From Brucellaceae bacterium (GTDB lineage: Bacteria > Pseudomonadota > Alphaproteobacteria > Rhizobiales > Rhizobiaceae), in assembly GCA_020637755.1 (NCBI GenBank), contig JACKJW010000010.1, forward strand, positions 27,331 to 91,330: a stretch of DNA of 64,000 nt. Reading direction: 5' to 3'. The first letter of the stretch is position 1, and each line of letters starts with the position of its first letter. The notes under the pieces were generated by a model. That model ran no database searches. It was not told the origin of the DNA and was given only the letters and a program-made list of their open reading frames with translations. Made by a program: the position numbers and the translations under genes. Shown piece by piece: positions 52,080 through 60,344 of the stretch.

Positions 52080-53263
52080 GCGTCTCCCTTCTTGTCGCCT
52101 GCATCAGCGATGAGGATCTCTTTGGGTTCTTCCTTCGGCGCGAAGGCCGGATGAACCACCTTGCCGCCATGGGTCAGCAGCGTGGCCTTGACCAGTTCGT
52201 CTTCGGGGTTGACCGAAACCGTGCCGGTCTCCTTGTTCACCATCGTTTCAAGGAAGGCATAGAGGTTCTTGGCAAACAGCAGCGAGGCGGAAGCTGCGAT
52301 GCGCCCGGACATGTTGAGGTGGCCGACGATCTTGACGCCGTCCTTCTCCACGACCTTTCCGGCTACCGCGCCTTCCACATTGCCGCCGCGCTCGACAGCC
52401 AGATCGACGATCACCGAGCCGGGCTTCATCGCCTTGACCATATCGGCCGACACCAGGCGCGGCGCCGGACGGCCGGGGATCAGCGCCGTGGTGATGACGA
52501 TGTCCTGCTTGGAAATGTGGTCGGCCACCAGGGCTGCCTGCTTGGCCTGGTATTCCTTGGACATTTCCTTGGCATAGCCGCCCGCAGTTTCGGCAGCCTT
52601 GAACTCTTCGTCCTCGACCGCGATGAACTTGGCGCCGAGCGATGCAACCTGTTCCTTGGCGGCGGGGCGAACGTCGGTGGCGGTGACGGCGGCACCGAGG
52701 CGGCGCGCCGTGGCAATCGCCTGAAGCCCCGCAACACCGGCGCCCATCACGAAGACCTTGGCGGCAGGCACGGTGCCCGCGGCCGTCATCATCATCGGCA
52801 TGGCGCGGTCATATTCGGCGGCACCCTCGATCACCGCCTGATAGCCGGCAAGGTTGGCCTGGGAGGACAGGATGTCCATGACCTGCGCACGCGTGATGCG
52901 CGGCATGAACTCCATCGCGAAGGCAGACAGCCCCGCCTCGCCCATCGCCTTGACGGCATCCTCGTGACCGTAGGGGTCCATGCCCGCGATCACCAGCGCG
53001 CCAGACTTGTAGGTGCCGATTTCCTTGGCATCCGGGCGGCGCACCTTCAGCACCACGTCCGCGGTCTTGGCGGCGCTGGCCGTGCCCAGCGTCGCGCCGG
53101 CCTTTTCAAACTCGGCGTCGGGAATGCGCGAACCCGTACCCGCGCCCTTTTCGACCACCACCTCAAGGCCGAGGCCCTTGAGGCGTTTCACCGTTTCCGG
53201 TGATGCAGCGACGCGCGCTTCCGTGCTGTCACTTTCCTTGGGCACGAAGACAGTATGAGCCAC
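52076..53263 (-). CDS. pntAA: NAD(P) transhydrogenase subunit alpha part 1
   Basis: The 395-residue soluble NAD-binding subunit resembles alanine dehydrogenase. It has RVAASPETVKRL near residue 18, the Rossmann motif VMGAGVAGLQAIATARRLGA near 172, and SVIVDLAVERGGNVEG near 280. It is the first gene of pntAA-AB-B and starts 98 bp downstream of the aa3 oxidase subunit IV gene, with which it may share a transcript. Confidence 0.96.
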   Translation of the reverse strand: MAHTVFVPKESDSTEARVAASPETVKRLKGLGLEVVVEKGAGTGSRIPDAEFEKAGATLGTASAAKTADVVLKVRRPDAKEIGTYKSGALVIAGMDPYGHEDAVKAMGEAGLSAFAMEFMPRITRAQVMDILSSQANLAGYQAVIEGAAEYDRAMPMMMTAAGTVPAAKVFVMGAGVAGLQAIATARRLGAAVTATDVRPAAKEQVASLGAKFIAVEDEEFKAAETAGGYAKEMSKEYQAKQAALVADHISKQDIVITTALIPGRPAPRLVSADMVKAMKPGSVIVDLAVERGGNVEGAVAGKVVEKDGVKIVGHLNMSGRIAASASLLFAKNLYAFLETMVNKETGTVSVNPEDELVKATLLTHGGKVVHPAFAPKEEPKEILIADAGDKKGDA

Positions 53264-53361
53264 CGCGTGTTCCTCCCGGGGTTTGTGAAGAAAATGATGG
53301 ACCGACCGCGCCCTGCCCCCTCAGGACACGCGGACAGACCCTGTCCGGCCTGTACGCCTGC

Positions 53362-53589
53362 TTATTTCAGCAGGAAAGCGCCGAGTGCGCAAATGATGAC
53401 GAACAGGATGACCGACGAAATGAAGCCGGCTGTCGTGAAAAAGCCGAACGCCATGGCGATCACCAGGGCGACATTGGCGATGATTCCGTACTTGGTCAGG
53501 CCGAGGAACAGGGAATAGGTCTTCTCGTGTTCGGCATAGTCCATCTCTGCGCCCATTTCGACCGGCCCGGTCGGCAAGTGTTCGGCCAT
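53362..53589 (-). CDS. aa3-type cytochrome c oxidase subunit IV
   Basis: The 75-residue protein has the bacterial subunit IV family layout: an acidic N-terminus with EMDYAEHEKTY near residue 15, then two membrane segments (about residues 30-48 and 52-74). It is a small accessory subunit of the low-affinity aa3 oxidase. In many rhizobia it lies just upstream of pntAA, as here. The start at 53589 follows AAGGAAGGGATCCTTGCC. Confidence 0.9.
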   Translation of the reverse strand: MAEHLPTGPVEMGAEMDYAEHEKTYSLFLGLTKYGIIANVALVIAMAFGFFTTAGFISSVILFVIICALGAFLLK

Positions 53590-53750
53590 GGCAAGGATCC
53601 CTTCCTTTAACTGTTTTTCAATGGCAATAGCGAAAAGCGCCGCCAAGGGCAATGGCACCAATGGCGGGACGAGCGCACAAGTTGACGCATTCCCGGCCTT
53701 TGCGCATCCTGCACACAACCAGTGCCGTGGCAGCAAAGGGAGCGCACCGC

Positions 53751-54461
53751 TTGGGCCCGTCCATCACCACCATCGGCCTCGACGCCGACGACACGCTTTG
53801 GCACAACGAACGCTATTTCCGGCTGACGCAGGAGCGCTTCGCGGAGATCCTCTCTCCCCATTGCAGACCGGACATGCTCGGCAGCCACCTGCTGGATGTG
53901 GAACGGCGCAACCTGAAGCGCTATGGCTACGGCATCAAGGGCTTCACCCTGTCGATGATCGAGACGGCCGTGGAGATCACACAGGGGCGCATCTCCGGCA
54001 CGGCGATCCGGCAGATCCTCGACGCCGCCCACGAGATGTTCGACCACCCGGTCGAGCCGCTGCCCCATGTGACCCAGGCCCTCGGCGAACTGGCCGGACG
54101 CTACCGTCTGGTCCTCATCACCAAGGGCGACCTGTTTGACCAGGAGCGCAAGCTGGCCGCCTCCGGGCTGGCAGATCATTTCGACGCGGTCGAAATCGTC
54201 GCCGACAAGACGGTGCGCACCTATCTCGACGCCTTCTCCCGCCATGGGGACGGGCCGGAGCGCGCCCTGATGGCCGGCAATTCGCTGCGCTCCGACATCG
54301 TGCCTGCGCTGGAAGCCGGTTGCTGGGGCGTCCATGTGCCCCATGAATTCACCTGGGAGCTGGAACATGCCCCGGCGCCCGTGAGCCACGGACGCTTCCG
54401 GGAAATCAGCCATCTGGGTGAGTTGCCGCAGCTCGCCGGGCAGCTCGCGCAATCCGGCTGA
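53751..54461 (+). CDS. HAD-superfamily hydrolase, YjjG-like
   Basis: The 236-residue protein has the four HAD motifs: DADDT near residue 11 with the nucleophile Asp, LITKGD near 125, Lys in ADKTVRTY near 155, and AGNSLRSDIVPALEAG near 180. A helical cap lies between motifs I and II. It is likely a phosphatase of small metabolites such as nucleotides. I chose the TTG at 53751 because AAAGGGAG precedes it by 8 bases and it puts motif I at the usual distance from the N-terminus; ATG at 53652 would add 33 residues without homology character. Confidence 0.85.
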   Translation: MGPSITTIGLDADDTLWHNERYFRLTQERFAEILSPHCRPDMLGSHLLDVERRNLKRYGYGIKGFTLSMIETAVEITQGRISGTAIRQILDAAHEMFDHPVEPLPHVTQALGELAGRYRLVLITKGDLFDQERKLAASGLADHFDAVEIVADKTVRTYLDAFSRHGDGPERALMAGNSLRSDIVPALEAGCWGVHVPHEFTWELEHAPAPVSHGRFREISHLGELPQLAGQLAQSG

Positions 54462-54564
54462 GCCCCCTCGCAGTCGCTAAAATCGTCAATATTTCCGCCA
54501 CTTGCCCTTTACAAGGCGATGTCAGGATAGAGCCAGGAAGACTCCGTCCGCAAGGAGGAACACC

Positions 54565-55071
54565 ATGGCCGCATTGCCCCTGACACCGCACCACCCGATC
54601 CCGGCCGGTGACCGCGAATTCACACGCCTGTTCCCCATGCCGGTCCGTCTCCTGCTCGCCGGCACCGGCGCCTTCTGCGTCGTGATCGCCATCAAGGAAT
54701 TGTGGCGCGCGGTCTGGCCGCTGAACGCCCTGTCCCCCTTCTTCCTGGTCATCATCCTCGGCGCCATCTTCGTCGGCAGCGCCTTCATGCTGGGCGCCGC
54801 CTTCACAGGCGAGACCCGCTGGACGCTCGGCGACGGTTCGCTCCTGCTGGACACGAAAAACCTGTTCGGCCGGCGCCATATCGAAATCCGCCGCCACGAT
54901 GTCGTCTCGCTGACCGTCCGCGAGATCGAGTGGGACAGCCGCGAGCCGACCTGGTGCGTGGCGCTGACACTGGGATCCGGTGAAACCTTCGACACGCCAG
55001 ATTACGGCAAGCGCGCCATGGCGGAAGAAAAAAGGGCCGCCATCGCGGCAGCCCTTGGTCTCGAACGGTAG
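54565..55071 (+). CDS. membrane protein with two TM segments and a PH-like domain
   Basis: The 168-residue protein has two membrane segments, at about residues 29-50 and 58-80. Its C-terminal beta-rich domain (WTLGDGSLLLDTKN onward) resembles PH-like membrane proteins of unknown function. The ATG at 54565 follows GCAAGGAGGAACACC. It converges with the second Liv operon. I do not recognise a named family. Confidence 0.72.
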   Translation: MAALPLTPHHPIPAGDREFTRLFPMPVRLLLAGTGAFCVVIAIKELWRAVWPLNALSPFFLVIILGAIFVGSAFMLGAAFTGETRWTLGDGSLLLDTKNLFGRRHIEIRRHDVVSLTVREIEWDSREPTWCVALTLGSGETFDTPDYGKRAMAEEKRAAIAAALGLER

Positions 55072-55083
55072 GCTGGAGGCCGC

Positions 55084-55917
55084 TCAGGCCAGCCAGCGCT
55101 TGCGCCGCTTGTAGTGCTTCACGTCGCGGAACGAGCGGCGGCCCTCGCCGCCGACGCCGAGGTAGAATTCCTTCACGTCCTCGTTCTCGCGCAGTGCAGA
55201 CGCTTCGCCGTCCATGACCACGCGCCCCGATTCCAGGATGTAGCCGTATTTGGCATAGCGCAGCGCGATGTTGGTGTTCTGCTCGGCCAGCAGGAACGTC
55301 ACGTTCTCGCCGTCGTTCAGCTTCTTCACGATCTCGAAGATTTCCTCGACGAGTTGCGGCGCAAGACCCATGGACGGCTCGTCAAGCAGGATCATCGAGG
55401 GGCGGCTCATCAGCGCCCGGCCGATCGCGCACATCTGCTGCTCGCCGCCCGATGTGTAGCCCGCCTGGCTCTGCCGGCGCTCGCGCAGGCGCGGAAAATA
55501 ATTGTAGACCATTTCGAGATCGCGCTTGATGGCGGCATTGCCGTCGCGCCGGGTGAAGGCACCCGTCATCAGGTTTTCCTCGATGGTCAGGTGGCCGAAG
55601 CAATGGCGGCCTTCCATGACCTGGATGCAGCCGCGCCGCACCAGATCGTTCGGCGACAGGTTGTGCACCTGCTCGCCGGCAAATTCGATCGAGCCCTTGG
55701 TCACCTCGCCGCGCTCGCCGTGCAGCAGGTTGGAGATGGCTTTCAGCGTCGTGGTCTTGCCGGCACCGTTGGCTCCGAGGATCGCCGTGATGCCGCCCTT
55801 GGGCACCTTCAGCGAAACACCTTTGAGGACGAGGATCACGTGATTGTAGATCACCTCGATATTGTTGACCTGCAGCAGGGTCTCTGCCTGCTCTGTGGCA
55901 ATGGCGGGTTCGCCCAT
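55084..55917 (-). CDS. livF: branched-chain-type ABC transporter ATP-binding protein LivF (cluster 2)
   Basis: The 277-residue ABC ATPase has Walker A GANGAGKTT, signature SGGEQQMCAIGRALM, Walker B MILLDEPSMGLAP and a LivF-type C-terminus (EFYLGVGGEGRRSF). It is the last gene of cluster 2. The paralogue in cluster 1 lies at 30829-31641. Confidence 0.95.
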   Translation of the reverse strand: MGEPAIATEQAETLLQVNNIEVIYNHVILVLKGVSLKVPKGGITAILGANGAGKTTTLKAISNLLHGERGEVTKGSIEFAGEQVHNLSPNDLVRRGCIQVMEGRHCFGHLTIEENLMTGAFTRRDGNAAIKRDLEMVYNYFPRLRERRQSQAGYTSGGEQQMCAIGRALMSRPSMILLDEPSMGLAPQLVEEIFEIVKKLNDGENVTFLLAEQNTNIALRYAKYGYILESGRVVMDGEASALRENEDVKEFYLGVGGEGRRSFRDVKHYKRRKRWLA

Positions 55918-56008
55918 CCTGTCCTCCCGGAATGTCGGTCTGGCCGGAATATCTTTCGTGAGAGACCCGGCGCGGACAGGATGCCCGCGCCGGGAGATAC
56001 CGTTTGGC

Positions 56009-57301
56009 TTAGTTGCAAGCCTTCGGCGTGATGTTGTTTTCCTTGGCGAAGGCCTCGGAATCTTCCTTGATCAGGGCATCGACAACTTCGCGGTCAGCCG
56101 GGCCGAAATCGCTGATCAGCTTCCACTTGGCTTCCTTGGCATCCCACTGGGCGATGGCACCGAGACCGGGTCCGCCGTGGTTGGCGCAGGAGATGTTGAT
56201 CTCCGGGCCAAAGCCGGGCAGGCCGAGCTCGGTCATGCGGGCCTGGTCGATCTTCAGCGCTTCCATGCCGTCACGCATCATGGCGCCGGTGATCGCCTTG
56301 GTGTTGTGGATCTTCATGGCGTTGCGCGCGGCTTCCACGGCCAGCATGGCGGCATACATGCCGCGGTTGTACAGGACCGTGCCGACGTTGGAGCCGTCGC
56401 CGGCCGACTTGCCCGCATCGCCCACATACTTCTTGATGTCCGCGAAGATCGGGTAGTTGGCGTCAACACCGTGGAAGGTGACGTGCTTGTAGCCGTTGGC
56501 GGCTTCGCCGGCCGGCTTGACGTCATTTTCCGAACCCGACCACCAGATGCCGATGAAGTGGTCCATCGGATAACGGATGTTGACCGCTTCCTGGATGGCG
56601 ACCTGGTTCATCACGCCCCAGCCCCACATCAGCGTGTAGTCCGGCTGGTCGCGGCGGATCTGCAGCCACGTGGCCTTCTGCTCCTGGCCCGGATGATCGA
56701 CCGGGTAGAGCGACAGCGTGTAGCCGTGCTTCTTGGCCAGTTCCTCAAGCGTGCGGATCGGCTCCTTGCCGTAGGCTGAGTTGTGGTACACGAGAGCGAT
56801 CTTCTTGCCCTTGATGTCACCGCCATTCTCCGCAAGGAGATGGTTGATGATGATCGAGGCGCCGTCCCAGTAGGTGGCCGGATAGTTGAAGATGTAGGGG
56901 AAGATCGAGCCATTGGCAGCCGAGGTGCGCCCGTAACCCATCGAGTGGACCGGGATCATGTCGGCGGTTGCCTTGGGGATCAGCTGGTAGGTGATACCGG
57001 TCGACAGCGGCTGGTAGACGAGTGCGCCTTCACCCTTGGTCGATTCGTAGCACTCCACGCCCTTTTCCGTGTTGTAGGCGGTTTCGCACTCGGCGAGCTT
57101 GACCTTTTCGCCTTCGATGCCGCCGTCACGTTCGTTGACCAGCGTCAGGTAGTCGGCATAGCCGTCGGCAAAAGGAATGCCGTTCGGCGCATAGGGGCCG
57201 GTGCGGTAGCTGAGCGCCGGGAAGGTGAGGTCGGCCATGGCCGGAACCGTTCCAAGCGTGGCGACAACGGCGACCGTTGCCAGAAGTGTCTTCAGTCTCA
57301 T
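56009..57301 (-). CDS. livK: branched-chain-type ABC transporter, substrate-binding protein (cluster 2)
   Basis: The 430-residue protein has a signal peptide (cleaved near AMADL, residue 22) and a type I periplasmic-binding fold of the LivK-like group. Notable segments are YRTGPYAPNGIPFADGYADYL, VHSMGYGRTSAANGS and AAMLAVEAARNAMK. It is longer than LivK of E. coli and belongs to the subgroup found with acyl-CoA ligases and aromatic- or fatty-acid uptake. It differs clearly from the cluster 1 binding protein, so the two systems probably take different ligands. The start is preceded by GGGAGGAACATTC. Confidence 0.9.
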   Translation of the reverse strand: MRLKTLLATVAVVATLGTVPAMADLTFPALSYRTGPYAPNGIPFADGYADYLTLVNERDGGIEGEKVKLAECETAYNTEKGVECYESTKGEGALVYQPLSTGITYQLIPKATADMIPVHSMGYGRTSAANGSIFPYIFNYPATYWDGASIIINHLLAENGGDIKGKKIALVYHNSAYGKEPIRTLEELAKKHGYTLSLYPVDHPGQEQKATWLQIRRDQPDYTLMWGWGVMNQVAIQEAVNIRYPMDHFIGIWWSGSENDVKPAGEAANGYKHVTFHGVDANYPIFADIKKYVGDAGKSAGDGSNVGTVLYNRGMYAAMLAVEAARNAMKIHNTKAITGAMMRDGMEALKIDQARMTELGLPGFGPEINISCANHGGPGLGAIAQWDAKEAKWKLISDFGPADREVVDALIKEDSEAFAKENNITPKACN

Positions 57302-57376
57302 GAATGTTCCTCCCATTTTGAGACGGTTGAAGAGTGCACCCGGCCGCGATCCGGCCGGTTGCATCGAATGTATCCC

Positions 57377-58471
57377 TCAGTAAGGGAATGGCCAGAGCCG
57401 CAGCTTCTCCTTGGTCAGGCGCCAGAGCTGCGCCAGCCCGTGCGGTTCCACGATCAGGAAGAAAATGATGAGCGCGCCGACGATCATGATCTGGAAGTGC
57501 GCGGCAAGGTCAGTCGGCCAGCTCATGCCGTTGACCATGATGTTCTTCAGCAGCACCGGGAACAGCACGATGAAGGCTGCGCCCAGAAACGACCCGAGAA
57601 TCGATCCAAGCCCGCCGATGATCACCATGAAGAGTGCGGCGAACGACTTGTCGATGCCGAAGGCTTCCGTCACTTCCGCAGCGCCAAGATAGACGGAGAA
57701 CAGCATCGCGCCGCCCATTCCGATGTAGAAGGACGAAACCGCGAAGGCCGAGAGCTTGGCCTGAAGTGGCGAGACGCCCATGATCTCGGCGGCGATATCC
57801 ATGTCGCGCATGGCCATCCAGGAACGTCCGATGCGTCCGCGCGTCAGGTTTCGCGCCACCCAGGCAAAGGTGAACACCATGAACAGCGCCAGCAGATAGG
57901 TGGCCCACGGCACCGAATTCGGGCCGGTCACCGCAACGCCAAGGATCGTGCGTTCCGGCGCGGTGATCTGGCCGGAAGCCGAATAATTATAGAACCAGGC
58001 AAACTTGTTGAACATCCAAACCAGGAAGAACTGGGCAGCCAGCGTTGCGACCGCGAGGTAAAATCCCTTGATGCGCAGGCTCGGCAGGCCGAAGATCACC
58101 CCGACGGCCGCTGTCACCGCACCCGATGCAATGATGCACAGGATGATGTTGAGTTCCGGAAAGGCGGTCATGAACTTGTAGCAGGCGAAGGCGCCCACCG
58201 CCATGAAGCCGCCGGTGCCAAGCGACACCTGCCCGCAATAGCCGGTCAGGATGTTGAGGCCCAGTGCCACCATCGACCACACAAGGAACGGCAGCAGGAT
58301 GGCCTTCACCCAATAGGGCGCGCTGGCCGGGCTGCCCGCCAGCCAGAGCGGCACGGCGACAAAGGCAAAGACCATCGCCGCCCAGAACAGATAGCGTTCC
58401 GATTTGATCGGGAAGGTCTGCTGGTCGGCAGCGTAGGTGGATTTGAAATCGCCTGCTTCACGGTACAGCAT
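57377..58471 (-). CDS. livM: branched-chain-type ABC transporter permease LivM (cluster 2)
   Basis: The 364-residue permease has about ten hydrophobic segments and LivM motifs (YCGQVSLGTGGFMAVGAFACY near residue 80; WMAMRDMDIAAEIMGVSPLQAK near 220). I place the start at 58471, 4 bp after livH; the earlier open frame overlaps livH and is not coding. A 75-bp gap follows before livK. Confidence 0.94.
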   Translation of the reverse strand: MLYREAGDFKSTYAADQQTFPIKSERYLFWAAMVFAFVAVPLWLAGSPASAPYWVKAILLPFLVWSMVALGLNILTGYCGQVSLGTGGFMAVGAFACYKFMTAFPELNIILCIIASGAVTAAVGVIFGLPSLRIKGFYLAVATLAAQFFLVWMFNKFAWFYNYSASGQITAPERTILGVAVTGPNSVPWATYLLALFMVFTFAWVARNLTRGRIGRSWMAMRDMDIAAEIMGVSPLQAKLSAFAVSSFYIGMGGAMLFSVYLGAAEVTEAFGIDKSFAALFMVIIGGLGSILGSFLGAAFIVLFPVLLKNIMVNGMSWPTDLAAHFQIMIVGALIIFFLIVEPHGLAQLWRLTKEKLRLWPFPY

Positions 58472-58475
58472 GGTC

Positions 58476-59477
58476 TTACACTCTCTCGATGATCTTTTCG
58501 CCGAACAGGCCCTGCGGCCGGAACAGCAGGAAGGCGAGCGCCAGCATGTAGGCGAACCAGTTTTCCACGGCACCGCCGACGAGCGGGCCGATGTAGATTT
58601 CGGCAAGCTTCTCGCCCACACCGATGATCAGCCCGCCGACAATGGCCCCGGGAATGGAGGTGAAGCCGCCAAGGATCAGCACCGGCAGGGCCTTCAGAGC
58701 GATCAGCGAGAGCGAGAACTGTACGCCGGACTTGGAGCCCCACATGATGCCTGCGACCAGTGCCACGAAACCGGCGATGGACCAGACGATGACCCAGATG
58801 GTTCTGAGCGAAATGCCCACCGACTGTGCCGCCTGGTGGTCGTCGGCCACCGCACGCAGCGCCCGTCCGATGCGGGTGTACTGCGAGAAGAGCGTGAGCG
58901 CGACGACGAGCACCACGGCCACGACGGCGGCGACCACGTCGAGCACGTCGATATACATGCCGAAATAGTTCGAGCCCTCGGCCGCCCATGCCCGCGTCAA
59001 GTCCTCCCACCAGAACGACCCGCCCGACGGAATGCCGACATCCAGCTTCTTGACGTCGGAACCCCACATCAGGTCGCCGAAGCCTTCCAGGAAATAGGCA
59101 AGACCGATGGTCGCCATGAACAGGATGATCGGCTCCTGGTTGACCAGATGCTTGAGCACGAGCTTTTCAAACAGCCACGCGAAGGCGACCATCACCAGAA
59201 GCGTCCCGATGACAGCGATGGCCGCAGGCAGGGTCCAGCCGAAGGTGTGGACCTCCGTGCCGAAGATCGCATTGATGAGATGGGCAAAAGGGACCTGCCC
59301 GGTCTGGAGGCCGACGAGCGTCAGTGCCGCAAACAGCGCCATCACGCCCTGCGCAAAGTTGAAGATGCCCGACGCCTTGAAGATCAGCACGAAGCCCAGT
59401 GCGACAAGCGAATACATCACGCCGGACATCAGGCCGTTGAGGACCGTTTCGATGAAGTTGAGAAATGCAGGTGACAT
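58476..59477 (-). CDS. livH: branched-chain-type ABC transporter permease LivH (cluster 2)
   Basis: The 333-residue permease has about eight hydrophobic segments and LivH motifs (NGLMSGVMYSLVALGFVLIFKA near residue 13, RALRAVADDHQAAQSVGI near 210). It lies 15 bp after livG and 4 bp before livM. Confidence 0.94.
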   Translation of the reverse strand: MSPAFLNFIETVLNGLMSGVMYSLVALGFVLIFKASGIFNFAQGVMALFAALTLVGLQTGQVPFAHLINAIFGTEVHTFGWTLPAAIAVIGTLLVMVAFAWLFEKLVLKHLVNQEPIILFMATIGLAYFLEGFGDLMWGSDVKKLDVGIPSGGSFWWEDLTRAWAAEGSNYFGMYIDVLDVVAAVVAVVLVVALTLFSQYTRIGRALRAVADDHQAAQSVGISLRTIWVIVWSIAGFVALVAGIMWGSKSGVQFSLSLIALKALPVLILGGFTSIPGAIVGGLIIGVGEKLAEIYIGPLVGGAVENWFAYMLALAFLLFRPQGLFGEKIIERV

Positions 59478-59492
59478 TGGTTTCCCCCGGCC

Positions 59493-60344
59493 TCAGTCGT
59501 GCGAGACGCCGAGATAGGCGTCGATCACTTCCTGGTTGCTGGACACTTCCGCTGGCGTTCCGTCGCCAATCTTGCGGCCGTAATCGAGAACCACCACGCG
59601 GTCCGAAATATCCATCACCACGCCCATGTCGTGCTCGATCAGCGCGATCGTCGTGCCGAACTGGTCGTTCACGTCGAGGATGAAGCGGCTCATGTCCTCC
59701 TTCTCCTCGAGGTTCATGCCCGCCATCGGCTCGTCGAGCAGCAGCAGGGCAGGCTCGGCGGCCAGCGCCCGGCCGAGTTCCACGCGCTTCTGCAACCCGT
59801 AGGGCAGACGGCCGACCGGCGTCTTGCGGATGTGCTGGATTTCCAGGAAGTCGATGATGTGCTCCACCGCCTCGCGGTGTTCCAGGTCTTCCTTCATCGC
59901 AGGGCCGTGCCACAGCCCCTGCCAGAAGATGTTCTTCTTCTGAAGCGTGATGCGGCCCGTCATGATGTTGTCGAGCGTCGACATGCCCTTGAAGAGTGCG
60001 ATGTTCTGGAAGGTGCGCGAAATGCCCTGCTTGGCCGCCTCGGTCGACTTCATCTGGCTGCGCTTCTGGCCGCGATAGGTAATCGTGCCTTCCTGCGGAT
60101 GATAGAAGCCATTGATGACATTGAGCATCGAGGTCTTGCCGGCCCCGTTCGGCCCGATGATGGCGCGGATTTCGCCCTTCTTGATGTTGAAGGAGATGTT
60201 GGTGATCGCCTTCACGCCGCCGAACGAAAGCGACACGCTGTCGACATCGAGGAGCACCTCGCCTTTCGCGATGTTGTCCTCGTGGGCCGACAGGCGGAAC
60301 TGTTCGGAGGCCTTGTAGTCGGCAAGGGCAAGGGGAGCGTTCAT
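59493..60344 (-). CDS. livG: branched-chain-type ABC transporter ATP-binding protein LivG (cluster 2)
   Basis: The 283-residue ABC ATPase has an N-terminal extension of about 25 residues, Walker A GPNGAGKTS, the LivG-type signature region (GRLPYGLQKRVELGRALA), Walker B LLLLDEPMAGM and IEHDMGVVMD. It overlaps the acyl-CoA synthetase gene by 4 bp, so uptake and activation are translationally coupled. Confidence 0.95.
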   Translation of the reverse strand: MNAPLALADYKASEQFRLSAHEDNIAKGEVLLDVDSVSLSFGGVKAITNISFNIKKGEIRAIIGPNGAGKTSMLNVINGFYHPQEGTITYRGQKRSQMKSTEAAKQGISRTFQNIALFKGMSTLDNIMTGRITLQKKNIFWQGLWHGPAMKEDLEHREAVEHIIDFLEIQHIRKTPVGRLPYGLQKRVELGRALAAEPALLLLDEPMAGMNLEEKEDMSRFILDVNDQFGTTIALIEHDMGVVMDISDRVVVLDYGRKIGDGTPAEVSSNQEVIDAYLGVSHD

